Source of the DNA: F23-D06 sp963603365
GTDB taxonomy: Bacteria; Bacteroidota; Bacteroidia; Bacteroidales; WCHB1-69
Length of the DNA: 64,000 nt
Assembly: GCA_963603365.1 (NCBI GenBank)
Contig: CAVCMI010000036.1
Location: forward strand, 1 to 64,000
Direction of reading: 5' to 3'
Below, in pieces: positions 42,947-51,821 of the stretch. Under the pieces are notes generated by a model, which worked only from the letters and a program-made list of their open reading frames with translations, searched no databases and was not told where the DNA came from. The number at the start of each line of letters is the position of its first letter. The stretch's first letter is position 1. Made by a program: the position numbers and the translations under genes.

Positions 42947-44404
42947 TTACTTGTTCTGCGACTCGTCGATATGGGCAATCACTTTGGCCAATGCTTTCTT
43001 GCCTTCGATATTTCCTTGTCTGGAAATCATGATGCGCTGGGCTTGAGGGGAACCTGCACCGTGCATGGACTCTGTCCTGTAACCGACGGCGGCAGTGCCG
43101 AGGGTCAGGTTCTCGATGAGACGGAGGATGCGCATGCGGTTTTCGGTTGAGACACTGTTGACGCCCTTGAAGTACTTCTCCACGTACTTTTTGGTTTCAT
43201 CGCCGCGGAGGTCATACTGCGACGGCATCGTCACCATAAGTCCACCAGCAATATCTTCGGCGAGGCGGGCGATTTCGTAAGGCATGCGCGTCACATTCTG
43301 TTTGCAGACATTGGCGAGCAGCAGGTTGATCTGGTAGTTGCCGGCGGGCATCTTGACACCCTCGGCAGAACAGGCGATACCGCAAGCATACAATGTCTCG
43401 TTCAGGTGGGTCATCTCAATGAGTTTGTCCTTGATGTGGCTTGCTTTCTGCACACCGTTGTATTCTGCGGCAAGCGCTGCTGCACCGATGAGCACGTCAC
43501 CGACACCAACCTTGCAGCCGCCGTACGACTGGCGGTGATAGCCGGCGAAACGTTCCACCATCATGCCGGCAAAGTCGTATTCGCCGCAAAGGAACACTCT
43601 GCTCCAAGGCACAAACACGTTGTCGAACACGACAAGAGCCTCGTGGCCGCCGAACTGCGAGTTGCCCAGGTCAATGTCAACATCGGGCTCCAGTTTGCGG
43701 GTGTCGCATGACTGGCGACCGTAGATCATAAGCACACCCTCTGCATCAGAAGGGACGGCAAATGAAACGGCGTATTTCTTGTCCTCTTCGCGCATAGCGA
43801 CTGTAGGCATGATAAGATGCTCGTGAGAGTTGACTGCGCCGGTCTGGTGAGCCTTGGCTCCGCGCACAATGATGCCGTCTTCGCGTTCTTCAACGATGTG
43901 GAGGTACATGTCGGGGTCTGCCTGCTGCGACGGGGAAAGAGAACGGTCGCCCTTGGGGTCTGTCATAGCGCCGTCAACGGTAAGGTCGTTGTCCTGAACG
44001 TATTTCAGATACTCGACAAAACGGGCATGGTATTCAGTGCCGTATTTCTTGTCAATCTCATACGTGGTGGAATAGATGGCATTGAAAGCATCCATGCCGA
44101 CGCAACGCTGGAAACATGCGGCAGTCTTCTGTCCGACCAGACGCTGCATCTTGACTTTCTTGACCAGATCGTCAGTGCTGCCGTGGAGATGGCAGAAACG
44201 GTTGACCGTCTTGCCCGTGAGAGCTGACGTGGCTGTCATAAGATCCTTGTATTCCTCTTTTTCGGCGAGTTCGTAGGTCATGGCGACGGAGTTCAGTGAC
44301 GGACGAATCATCGGGTGGTCAACTGGATTGTCAATTCTCTTTCCCATCAGGTAAACCTTCAGGTTCAATTTTCTCAAACTTTCGATGTACTCATTTTTGG
44401 TCAT
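42947..44404 (-). CDS. abfD: 4-hydroxybutyryl-CoA dehydratase / vinylacetyl-CoA isomerase
   Basis: AbfD converts 4-hydroxybutyryl-CoA to crotonyl-CoA by a ketyl-radical route with FAD and a [4Fe-4S] cluster. The 485 residues include all four cluster ligands: C97 and C101 (ACFQRCVGM) and H290 and C297 (YHRQSYGGCKVG). They match C99, C103, H292 and C299 of the clostridial enzyme with an offset of two. I start at 44404 (MTKNEYIESL); an ATG lies directly before it at 44407 and the frame is open to 44467. It is the first gene of the operon. Confidence 0.97.
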   Translation of the reverse strand: MTKNEYIESLRKLNLKVYLMGKRIDNPVDHPMIRPSLNSVAMTYELAEKEEYKDLMTATSALTGKTVNRFCHLHGSTDDLVKKVKMQRLVGQKTAACFQRCVGMDAFNAIYSTTYEIDKKYGTEYHARFVEYLKYVQDNDLTVDGAMTDPKGDRSLSPSQQADPDMYLHIVEEREDGIIVRGAKAHQTGAVNSHEHLIMPTVAMREEDKKYAVSFAVPSDAEGVLMIYGRQSCDTRKLEPDVDIDLGNSQFGGHEALVVFDNVFVPWSRVFLCGEYDFAGMMVERFAGYHRQSYGGCKVGVGDVLIGAAALAAEYNGVQKASHIKDKLIEMTHLNETLYACGIACSAEGVKMPAGNYQINLLLANVCKQNVTRMPYEIARLAEDIAGGLMVTMPSQYDLRGDETKKYVEKYFKGVNSVSTENRMRILRLIENLTLGTAAVGYRTESMHGAGSPQAQRIMISRQGNIEGKKALAKVIAHIDESQNK

Positions 44405-44461
44405 CATAGCAATTAGATATTTTAAGTTTAACAATAAAGCGATAAAGCGTTTATTGCTGAC

Positions 44462-44487
44462 CGGCAATTGCTTCTGCAGCCTTGCCG
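44462..44487 (-). promoter_or_regulatory. Stem-loop in the abfD leader
   Basis: CGGCAA (44462-44467) pairs with TTGCCG (44482-44487), with an inner GCT/AGC pairing. It lies about 58 bases upstream of the abfD ATG. No T-run follows, so it is not a simple terminator. Confidence 0.4.
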
Positions 44488-44646
44488 TTTCCCGTCAAAG
44501 AAGGTGGCCGAATTGACCTATCCGGCATTAGTCGCCAGAAACCGGATTTCAAGTCCCGAATCAGCCCGCAAATTGCACGCAACTGCCCTTATTGTTTTTA
44601 TTATCAACTCTTTAACGGCTGCAATAAACAAAGAACCTTAACGCGG

Positions 44647-44654
44647 CAAATATA
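44647..44654 (-). promoter_or_regulatory. -7 promoter element for the abfD operon
   Basis: The minus strand reads TATATTTG then CCGCG, about 243 bases upstream of the abfD ATG. The palindrome AAAACGTTTT (44681-44690) lies 27 bases further upstream, a plausible operator position. Confidence 0.55.
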
Positions 44655-44837
44655 CATTTTTTCAATATCGATAAACGCTGAAAACGTTTTTTTTACCAAT
44701 TTTCAGAAAAAAATGACCGCATCAACGACAAATGCATATCTAACACGCTTATTTTAAACATTTTGCAAACGATAAAAAAATATCTAATTGCAAGAAAAGA
44801 TGCTCCGGCAAGACAATCTGCACGTTACCCGCAGGCA

Positions 44838-44889
44838 ACAAATAAACGGATGCCTTTCTTCTCATTCTGAAGCAAAAAAAGCATCCGTT
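44838..44889 (-). terminator. Terminator after the sugar-transferase gene
   Basis: AACGGATGC (44845-44853) pairs perfectly with GCATCCGTT (44881-44889). The minus strand then reads TTTATTTGTT. The loop holds a seven-base T-run and a small inner stem. Confidence 0.7.
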
Positions 44890-44913
44890 AAAAATAAACA
44901 ATAAAGGGCAAAA

Positions 44914-46338
44914 TTATTTCCCGTCTTTTTTGAGCACAATCAACACTGTGTATATCAATATTTTAACATCCATTTGCAAAGACATGTTCTCGATATAGAG
45001 CAAATCCCAGCGCAAGCGTTCAATCATCTCATCCACATTCTCAGCATAACCGAACTTAACCTGCCCCCAGGAGGTGATGCCGGGTTTAATGCCTTGCAGC
45101 AGGTAATAATAGGGAGCGCGCTCAACGATTTTATCGATATAATACTGTCGTTCGGGGCGTGGCCCTACCAGCGACATGTTGCCGACAAGCACGTTAAAGA
45201 ACTGCGGCGTCTCATCGAGGTGGTGTTCGCGCAGGAACTTGCCGAAAGGCGTGATGCGTGTATCTTCGCGAGACGAGAGCCTTGGGCCGGCCGCTTCCGC
45301 ATCCACATACATTGTACGGAACTTGATGATGTGGAAAGGCTTGCCGTGGCAGCCGATGCGCTCTTGCTTGTAAAAGACGGGGCCGGGCGAGGACCTTTTG
45401 ACCCCAATGGCCAGAATGAGGTATAGCGGAGACAGCAGCGCCAGGGCGAACAGCGACCCCACAATGTCTGCCGCCCGCTTTATGAACTTTTGCCAATAAG
45501 GAAGATATTCGGGCGTTATCGAAAGCATTGGCTCGTTCATTACCGAGGAGGTCTTCACCTTGCCGAAAAGCACGTCTTGCGTTTGAGGCGGAATGCTGAA
45601 TGTGAGGTTCCGGTTTTCCCTTGCCAACGCAATCACCTGCTCTATGCAATGCGACTGCGTGTTCTGCATGGCTATGATGATGACCTCGACATGCTGTTCT
45701 TTCACAATGTCTGCCATTTGCCCCGTTGTGCCCAAGTACGGCAATTTGCCGTCAAGCCGGTCGTTTTTTGTCCCTGCTTCGTCTGACACATAACCTAACA
45801 GGAAATAGCCGGGCTTAGGGTGTTGGCGTATGATGCTTTCGTATGTTTGCAGTGCCTTGTCGTCATTGCCAAACAGTATGGTGTTGTATCCGATTGCGCC
45901 ACGGTGTATTTTCCGGTTTACACATGTGGTGATGAAGACGCGCGGAATATAGGTTGACAGGAATTGCACAATGAAAAGGCACAGCAGGTATTTCACATAG
46001 TCGTACGGTCCGGTGACGATGTCGTCGAATATAAAGACGAAAAAGAAGACGAGAGACCCGAACAGCGTTATTGTGAAGGTGGTGAACAGTTCGTTGAGGC
46101 GCGATTTGCCGTAGATTCTATTGTAATAGCCTGTAAAAGCATGCAAGAACACCCAATAGAGCGGACAGAGGAATATCCCGGCGATGGCTTTGGGGTCGTT
46201 GAAGAATGTGGTTGAAAATTCGCCGCATATCAATTGTTCGCCTAAATGTTTGCGGTAGCAGTATAATGCAATCCACGCAATGACGGCAGCGAGAATGTCA
46301 AAAAAGAGATATAAAACAGTAAGCCTGGTCTTGTTCAT
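44914..46338 (-). CDS. Undecaprenyl-phosphate sugar phosphotransferase (WcaJ-like)
   Basis: This membrane enzyme transfers a hexose-1-phosphate to undecaprenyl phosphate to start surface polysaccharide synthesis. The 474-residue protein has four N-terminal helices, a Rossmann-like middle (about 145-260) and the catalytic C-terminal domain with KRAADIVGSL, PVFYKQERIG, KFRTMYVDAE, DETPQFFNVL and GPRPERQYY. It follows a lipoprotein gene by 7 bases; no other capsule gene lies next to it. Confidence 0.93.
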   Translation of the reverse strand: MNKTRLTVLYLFFDILAAVIAWIALYCYRKHLGEQLICGEFSTTFFNDPKAIAGIFLCPLYWVFLHAFTGYYNRIYGKSRLNELFTTFTITLFGSLVFFFVFIFDDIVTGPYDYVKYLLCLFIVQFLSTYIPRVFITTCVNRKIHRGAIGYNTILFGNDDKALQTYESIIRQHPKPGYFLLGYVSDEAGTKNDRLDGKLPYLGTTGQMADIVKEQHVEVIIIAMQNTQSHCIEQVIALARENRNLTFSIPPQTQDVLFGKVKTSSVMNEPMLSITPEYLPYWQKFIKRAADIVGSLFALALLSPLYLILAIGVKRSSPGPVFYKQERIGCHGKPFHIIKFRTMYVDAEAAGPRLSSREDTRITPFGKFLREHHLDETPQFFNVLVGNMSLVGPRPERQYYIDKIVERAPYYYLLQGIKPGITSWGQVKFGYAENVDEMIERLRWDLLYIENMSLQMDVKILIYTVLIVLKKDGK

Positions 46339-46345
46339 GCAGAGA

Positions 46346-47278
46346 TCATACGCTGGGTTCGTAAATGACTTTTATGTTGTCGATGAAAAAACGGGTGTCT
46401 TTTCCTTTGTCACCTACACCCGTGAGCACTATACGGCCGATGGCATTGGTATAGGAATAGTTATGGTTGTTGCTGATAACATTCCCGAGGTACATGTACA
46501 CCGTTTTCCATTCGCCGTCGGTGGCATAAACGCCGCCCACTTGCTCTACCTTGTTTGAGTAGGTGGCTGTGGAGAGTTTGAATCCCACATCAATGCTGGC
46601 TTCCGTCTTGTAGGTCATTTCAAGATACACATAATAATTGGTGGCCGGAATGGTGATGTCGGTAGATATGACATCGAAGCTCAGCCCGTTTGCGTCATTC
46701 AGAGTGATCATCCCGGCCGTTATTCCGTCTTCCACGACCGGCGCGAAAGTGAGGTGGTTTGTGGCCGTGTCGTTTGGCGAAAAGGACGAACTGTTGGAGA
46801 ACGTTTCAAGGAACGGGATTTTGGCATAAGAACTGTATTTGTAGGTGGGCGGATTGTCGGAGACGTCATAGGTCTGCCCGGGCTTAAGCAATACTTTCTG
46901 TTTTAGTACATTGAAGAAAGGATAGCCCTGCACGGTGCGCGCCATGCCGGAATGGTTGAACGCAGGAAGCAGGATAAGCGATGCCGAGTCGACGCCATTC
47001 ATGTCAAGGACGGGCACTTTGCAAGGCACTTTCCAGCATCCGAGGTTGTTTCCGTTCACATAGACGTTAACATGGGTGAAATTATGCTGCTGAAAAGCGC
47101 TCAACTGCTCTTCGTCGTAATTCAGTTCGTGGTCTGCATTGAAGGTGCTGACGTCAACGCAGTTGTTGATGTCTTCATAATTGACCTGTATGTATGCAGG
47201 TGTGAGATCCGGCTGTTTGCACGAAGAGACGGCAAAGACGAGGAATGCCAGCAGAGATGCGATTGTTTTATGCCCCAT
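46346..47278 (-). CDS. Lipoprotein of unknown function, likely beta-sandwich
   Basis: The 310-residue protein has a lipoprotein signal (lipobox AVSSC, Cys20) and beta-rich content. The C-terminal half (about 160-310) resembles a carbohydrate-binding-type sandwich, for example YVYLEMTYKTEASIDVGFKLS and TRFFIDNIKVIYEP. Seven bases separate it from the sugar transferase, so it may work in the same surface-glycan process. That link is positional only. Confidence 0.72.
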   Translation of the reverse strand: MGHKTIASLLAFLVFAVSSCKQPDLTPAYIQVNYEDINNCVDVSTFNADHELNYDEEQLSAFQQHNFTHVNVYVNGNNLGCWKVPCKVPVLDMNGVDSASLILLPAFNHSGMARTVQGYPFFNVLKQKVLLKPGQTYDVSDNPPTYKYSSYAKIPFLETFSNSSSFSPNDTATNHLTFAPVVEDGITAGMITLNDANGLSFDVISTDITIPATNYYVYLEMTYKTEASIDVGFKLSTATYSNKVEQVGGVYATDGEWKTVYMYLGNVISNNHNYSYTNAIGRIVLTGVGDKGKDTRFFIDNIKVIYEPSV

Positions 47279-47359
47279 AAAAAATGATTTGTTTACGTTA
47301 ACGCAAAAAAGGGTGTATTATTGCTGTTTGGAACAACGGACAGAGTCTGTAGTTTTCAA

Positions 47360-47417
47360 CAAAAAAATGCAGGCAGCAGTGCCTTCCGCTCCTTAGCCGA
47401 AGTTCCTTCTGCCTGCA
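47360..47417 (-). terminator. Terminator after the ornithine carbamoyltransferase gene
   Basis: TGCAGGCAG (47368-47376) pairs perfectly with CTGCCTGCA (47409-47417), and the minus strand continues with a T-run (complement of 47361-47367). It lies 26 bases past the gene's stop. Confidence 0.8.
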
Positions 47418-47443
47418 ATGGGTCCGGGGTTGCCGGTGTGCTT

Positions 47444-48445
47444 TTAGTCGCCCAGCGTGGCAACCATGACGGCCTTGATTGTATGCATACGGTTTTCGGC
47501 TTCGTCGAAAACGATAGAGTTCTCGGATTCGAAGACATCTTCTGTAACCTCGATGCCGTCAAGCCCGAATTGCTTGTTCACATCGCGGCCCACCTGGGTC
47601 TCCAGGTTGTGGTATGCCGGCAGGCAGTGCATGAATTTGCATTTGGGGTTGCCTGTCATTTCCATCATGGCCTTGTTCACCTGATAAGGTTTGAGCAGGT
47701 TGATGCGTTCGGCCCACACTTCAGCGGGTTCGCCCATAGAAACCCACACGTCCGTATAGAGGAAGTCACAACCTTGCACGCCCTTCTTCACATCGTCGGT
47801 CACGGTTACGGTTGCGCCGGTTTCTTTAGCGATCTCCATGCAAGTGTCAATCAGTTTCTTGTCCGGCTGCAGTGCCTTGGGGGCAACGATGCGGACATCC
47901 ATGCCCATTTTGGCGCCGCCAACCATCAAAGAGTTGCCCATGTTGTAACGGGCGTCTCCGAGGTAGGCGTAAGAGACCTTGTTAAGGGGTTTGTCCACAT
48001 GCTCGCTCATCGTCAGGAAGTCGGCGAGAATCTGTGTCGGGTGGAACTCGTTGGTCAATCCGTTCCATACGGGCACGCCGGCGAATTTGGCCAGTTCTTC
48101 GACCGTATCTTGCTTAAATCCGCGGTATTCGATGCCGTCGAACATGCGTCCGAGCACGCGGGCCGTGTCAGCCATTGATTCCTTGATGCCGATTTGAGAG
48201 CCTGAAGGCCCGAGGTAAGTGACATGTGCGCCTTGGTCGTAAGCGGCAACCTCGAATGCGCAACGGGTACGGGTTGAGGTTTTCTCGAAGATCAGCGCGA
48301 TGTTCTTGCCTTTGAGGCGGGGCTGTTCGGTGCCGGCATATTTGGCACGTTTGAGGTCGCGGGCCAAGTCCAACATATATTGGATTTCTTTCGGGGTGAA
48401 ATCCAGCAGTTTCAAAAAGTTCCTGTTTCTTAAATTGAATGCCAT
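47444..48445 (-). CDS. arcB: Ornithine carbamoyltransferase, catabolic type
   Basis: The enzyme interconverts citrulline + phosphate and ornithine + carbamoyl phosphate. The 333 residues show EKTSTRTRCAFE (carbamoyl-phosphate site), NEFHPTQILAD and FMHCLPAYH. Anabolic and catabolic forms share these motifs. The carbamate kinase gene directly upstream points to the catabolic use, which ends in ATP formation. Arginine deiminase and a transporter are not in the window. Confidence 0.92.
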   Translation of the reverse strand: MAFNLRNRNFLKLLDFTPKEIQYMLDLARDLKRAKYAGTEQPRLKGKNIALIFEKTSTRTRCAFEVAAYDQGAHVTYLGPSGSQIGIKESMADTARVLGRMFDGIEYRGFKQDTVEELAKFAGVPVWNGLTNEFHPTQILADFLTMSEHVDKPLNKVSYAYLGDARYNMGNSLMVGGAKMGMDVRIVAPKALQPDKKLIDTCMEIAKETGATVTVTDDVKKGVQGCDFLYTDVWVSMGEPAEVWAERINLLKPYQVNKAMMEMTGNPKCKFMHCLPAYHNLETQVGRDVNKQFGLDGIEVTEDVFESENSIVFDEAENRMHTIKAVMVATLGD

Positions 48446-48481
48446 AATTGTATTATTTAATTGTTAATGATTAAGTATCGT

Positions 48482-49423
48482 TTACTTTACGATGCGTGTG
48501 CCGCATTGCGGGTCGCCAAGTTTGCCGGCCTCCGTGATGATGCATGTATTCCCGGTCTGTTCAACGAACATGATGGCCGCACGTATTTTCGGCGCCATGG
48601 AGCCTTCTGTGAACTGTCCCTCCAGCAGGTACTGTTTGGCTTGAGCAACTGTAATGGTATCAAGCGCTTTCTCGTCAGGTTTCCTGAAATTCACGTACAC
48701 TTTCGGCACATCCGTCAAGATATAGAACTCATCGGCCTGGATCTGAATGGCCGTGATAGCGGTTGCCAGATCCTTGTCGATGACCGCCTCGACACCTTTG
48801 AGGTAGCCGTCCTTCAAGGCTACGGGGATGCCGCCGCCGCCGACGGCAATGACAACGATGCCCTCTTCAGCGAGCCTGCGCAGCAGTTTGATGTTCTGGA
48901 TACGCAAGGGTTTTGGCGAAGCAACCACCTTCCTCCAGCCGTTTCCTTTGGGGTCTTCTCTGTAGATGTCGCCGGTGGCTTTATGATACTGTTCGGCTTC
49001 TTCTTTCGTGCAGTATGGACCCACGGGCTTGGTCGGGTTTTGGAACAGCGGGTCATTGGCGTCCACCTCCACATGGGTAAGCAACGTCACGGTATCGCGG
49101 TCCCAGCCCTCCTCGGCGAAGATGTGCCGGAGCCCCTCTTCAATCAAAGCGCCTATTGAGCCTTGCGTCTCTGCCACACAGAAATTGAGCGGCATCTGTT
49201 CTACGTCATACATAGCCTTTCCGGCCTTGTGCTGGAGCATCACGTTGCCCACTTGAGGTCCGTTTCCATGTCCGATGACCATCTTGTAGCCAGACTTGAG
49301 CATAGGCATCAGGCAGCGGCAAGTTTCGGTCACATTTTCAATCTGTTCATTATAAGAGCCTTTTTGATGGCTTTTCAACAAAGCATTGCCGCCAAAGGCA
49401 ATAACGGCGAGTTTTTGCATCAT
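48482..49423 (-). CDS. arcC: Carbamate kinase
   Basis: The enzyme makes ATP from carbamoyl phosphate and ADP. The 313-residue protein starts with LAVIAFGGNALL and contains GHGNGPQVGNV and VIAVGGGGIPVAL, the family nucleotide-binding blocks. It lies 36 bases upstream of arcB on the same strand. Two Met codons start the frame (49423 and 49420). Confidence 0.94.
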   Translation of the reverse strand: MMQKLAVIAFGGNALLKSHQKGSYNEQIENVTETCRCLMPMLKSGYKMVIGHGNGPQVGNVMLQHKAGKAMYDVEQMPLNFCVAETQGSIGALIEEGLRHIFAEEGWDRDTVTLLTHVEVDANDPLFQNPTKPVGPYCTKEEAEQYHKATGDIYREDPKGNGWRKVVASPKPLRIQNIKLLRRLAEEGIVVIAVGGGGIPVALKDGYLKGVEAVIDKDLATAITAIQIQADEFYILTDVPKVYVNFRKPDEKALDTITVAQAKQYLLEGQFTEGSMAPKIRAAIMFVEQTGNTCIITEAGKLGDPQCGTRIVK

Positions 49424-49497
49424 ATAAATAAATGTTTGTATCGGTTATTTTAAAGATAAAAAAGCCGGTATCTGAAAAATGGATGTTATGTTTGTTC

Positions 49498-51555
49498 TTA
49501 CCAGATTTTGGCGCGTTTTTCCGGGGCAAGCCACATCGGTTCACCCTCTTTGATGTCGAAAGCCTTGTAGAAAGCGTCGATATGGGGCAGTGTGCCGTTT
49601 ACCCGCCAGCGTCCCAACGAGTGGGGGTCCTCTTTCGTGCGGCGGAGGATTTCCTCCGGGCGGATATTGGCAGCCCACACGTTAGCGTATGCCAAGAAAA
49701 ACCGCTGGTCTGGGGTGAAGCCGTCCATTTTCTCCTTGATGCTGCTGCCTTGCATGGCTTTCTGCATTGCGGTGTATGACACGTTCAGGCCTCCGTTGTC
49801 GGCAATGTTCTCTCCCAAAGTAAAGGAACCGTTGGCCTGCACGCCGGGAGCCACCTCGATGGCGTTGAAATGGTCAACCAGCACTTGGGCGCGTTCCGTG
49901 AAGGCTTCCGCATCGGCCTCTGTCCACCAGTCGGCCAGATTTCCTTTGAGGTCATAGTTCCTGCCCTGGTCATCGAAGCCGTGCGTCATCTCATGGCCGA
50001 TCACAACACCGATGGCGCCATAGTTGGCGGCATCGTCGGCATTCATGTCGAAGAACGGCGGTTGCAGGATGCCGGCCGGGAAGCAGATTTCGTTAGTGGT
50101 GGGGTCATAGTAGGCGTTCACCGTCTGCGGGGTCATCTGCCATTCGTCAGGATCAACGGGCTTGTCGATCTTGGAAAGGGCGTATGCCATCTCAAAGCGG
50201 CGGGCACGGACGATATTGGCATAGTAACTGTCTTTTTGTATGTCCAATGCAGAATAGTCTCTCCACTTGTCCGGGTAGCCGATCTTTATTCTGAAAGCGT
50301 TGAGTTTTTCGATGGCGGCTTTTTGCGTCTGGGCGGTCATCCATGTTGAACTTTTTATCCTTTCGCCGAGCGCCCACTGCAGGTTGCGCACCAACTGGTT
50401 CATACGTGCCTTGGCCTCTTCCGGGAAATACTGCTTTACATACATCTGCCCGAGGGCTTCACCCAGGCAGCCGTCAATGGTGTTCACCACCCTTTTCCAA
50501 CGCGCGCTGTTCTCCACCCTGCCCGACAATGTCTTGCCGTAGAACCGGAAGTCAGCATCTACAAAGCGGCTGCTCAGATACGGAGCTGCTGCATTGACAA
50601 CATTCCAGGCCAGATAGGCCTTTATGACTTCCATATCCGCAACGGCAATCAGGTTGCTCACTGCCTTGAAGTAGTCAGGCTGCCCCACATTGACCGTAGT
50701 GGGATTCACGCCCAAGGTTTTAAGGTAAAGCGTGATGTCTATTGCCGGCACTGTCGTCTGAAATTCGGCGGGCGTGCATTTATGGATTGTCTTGTAAGGG
50801 TCACGCATCGTAGTCTTGTCCATCGAAGCAAGCGCCAACTGCGTTTCCAGGGCGAGCACACGTTCGGCCATCTCTGCTTCGCGGCCCGCAAAGCCGGCCA
50901 AAGCGCTGTAGCCGGACATGTTGAACATTTCAGCCATCAGTTTCACGTACTCTTTCCTGATAGGTTGTTGCTCGTCTTCAAGGTAATAGTCGCGGTCGCC
51001 TATGCCGAGGCCGCCTTGCCAGAAATAGCCCATCGTCATAGTGCTGTTGTCCGGGTCTGCCGAGCCGAAGAATCCGAAAAACGGGGAGCAGCCCTCCAGC
51101 ATCATGTCTGCAAGTTTACGGGAAAGCCCTTCACGCTGCAACGAAGCGATAGACTTGAGTTCAGGCTGAATGGGCGCGGCGTCATGTTTTTCAATGGCAA
51201 CGGTATCCATGCCGACGAGGTAAAGGTCTCCCACTTTCTGTTCCACCGTTCCGGCAGCGTGCTTCTTGGCCGACAATGCTGTCACGAGTTCTTTAAGCTG
51301 TTTCTGGTTGTTCTCCGCCAACTGGTCGAAACTGCCGTATCTGGCATATTCCGCAGGGAGCGGATTGTTCTTCATCCATCCGCCGCAGGCATATTGGTAA
51401 AAGTCGGCAGAAGGCTTAACAGAAAGGTCTAAATTTGTCATTTCAACTCCAGATTTTGATTTTTTTGATTTTGGTTTGCCCGGCATCACCTTGGAAGAGG
51501 TGAGCAGAAAAAAGCAGAACAGAGGCAACACAGCCAAAATGCAAATTCTTTTCAT
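49498..51555 (-). CDS. pepO: M13 family zinc endopeptidase (PepO/neprilysin-like)
   Basis: The 685-residue peptidase has a signal peptide (residues 3-20) and the zinc motif IGHEMTHGFDDQGRNYD, with the third ligand Glu in LGENIADNGGLNVSY. The C-terminal end is ...APEKRAKIW, as in other M13 enzymes. It is probably periplasmic or surface-exposed and supplies peptides. P. gingivalis PepO is a named homologue. A leader hairpin and U-run lie between its promoter and start. Confidence 0.94.
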   Translation of the reverse strand: MKRICILAVLPLFCFFLLTSSKVMPGKPKSKKSKSGVEMTNLDLSVKPSADFYQYACGGWMKNNPLPAEYARYGSFDQLAENNQKQLKELVTALSAKKHAAGTVEQKVGDLYLVGMDTVAIEKHDAAPIQPELKSIASLQREGLSRKLADMMLEGCSPFFGFFGSADPDNSTMTMGYFWQGGLGIGDRDYYLEDEQQPIRKEYVKLMAEMFNMSGYSALAGFAGREAEMAERVLALETQLALASMDKTTMRDPYKTIHKCTPAEFQTTVPAIDITLYLKTLGVNPTTVNVGQPDYFKAVSNLIAVADMEVIKAYLAWNVVNAAAPYLSSRFVDADFRFYGKTLSGRVENSARWKRVVNTIDGCLGEALGQMYVKQYFPEEAKARMNQLVRNLQWALGERIKSSTWMTAQTQKAAIEKLNAFRIKIGYPDKWRDYSALDIQKDSYYANIVRARRFEMAYALSKIDKPVDPDEWQMTPQTVNAYYDPTTNEICFPAGILQPPFFDMNADDAANYGAIGVVIGHEMTHGFDDQGRNYDLKGNLADWWTEADAEAFTERAQVLVDHFNAIEVAPGVQANGSFTLGENIADNGGLNVSYTAMQKAMQGSSIKEKMDGFTPDQRFFLAYANVWAANIRPEEILRRTKEDPHSLGRWRVNGTLPHIDAFYKAFDIKEGEPMWLAPEKRAKIW

Positions 51556-51599
51556 ATCTTACAATAATATTGACAATCAGTAAATTAAAACAAAAAACA

Positions 51600-51614
51600 C
51601 CCCTTACAGAGGGG
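51600..51614 (-). promoter_or_regulatory. Leader hairpin with U-run upstream of pepO
   Basis: CCCCT (51600-51604) pairs with AGGGG (51610-51614). On the minus strand it lies about six bases past the -7 element and is followed by TGTTTTTTG. The shape is that of a small attenuator or 5' stabilising hairpin. Confidence 0.4.
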
Positions 51615-51619
51615 GAGCG

Positions 51620-51627
51620 CAAATATA
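51620..51627 (-). promoter_or_regulatory. -7 promoter element for pepO
   Basis: The minus strand reads TATATTTG then CGCTC, about 65 bases before the pepO ATG. Confidence 0.6.
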
Positions 51628-51770
51628 CATTATTTTCATTACATCGACAAAAACGCACGCGGCGTGAGGAAATATCATCTGATGAATAAGGACAACGACA
51701 GATTAAGGCTGCAATCTCACCATGACAGCACAGGACGCATTTCGAGAATAACCTTATGCGAGATATTTGC

Positions 51771-51778
51771 TATCTTTG
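51771..51778 (+). promoter_or_regulatory. -7 promoter element for rfbA
   Basis: TATCTTTG followed by CGCCA lies 43 bases before the ATG at 51822. The longer in-frame extension from 51756 would begin upstream of this element and is rejected. Confidence 0.7.
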
Positions 51779-51821
51779 CGCCACAATTATAAGGTTGTTG
51801 AAAACCCTAACAAAAAGAAAT

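Larger units (their letters stand above)
44408..44913. other. 506-base gap with the abfD leader and promoter
   Basis: No gene is supported here. It holds the abfD -7 element at 44647-44654, a long leader of about 230 bases with a stem-loop at 44462-44487, a palindrome AAAACGTTTT at 44681-44690 just upstream of the promoter, and the terminator of the sugar-transferase gene near 44838-44889. An open frame at 44482-44757 has no coding character. Confidence 0.6.

Noticed and set aside
44408..44640. Cobalamin or other known riboswitch in the abfD leader
   Set aside because: I looked for the B12 box (GCCACTG) and other common motifs and found none.
44482..44757. Plus-strand open frame of 91 codons in the gap before abfD
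   Set aside because: It runs over the promoter and leader of abfD and has no conserved sequence or start context.
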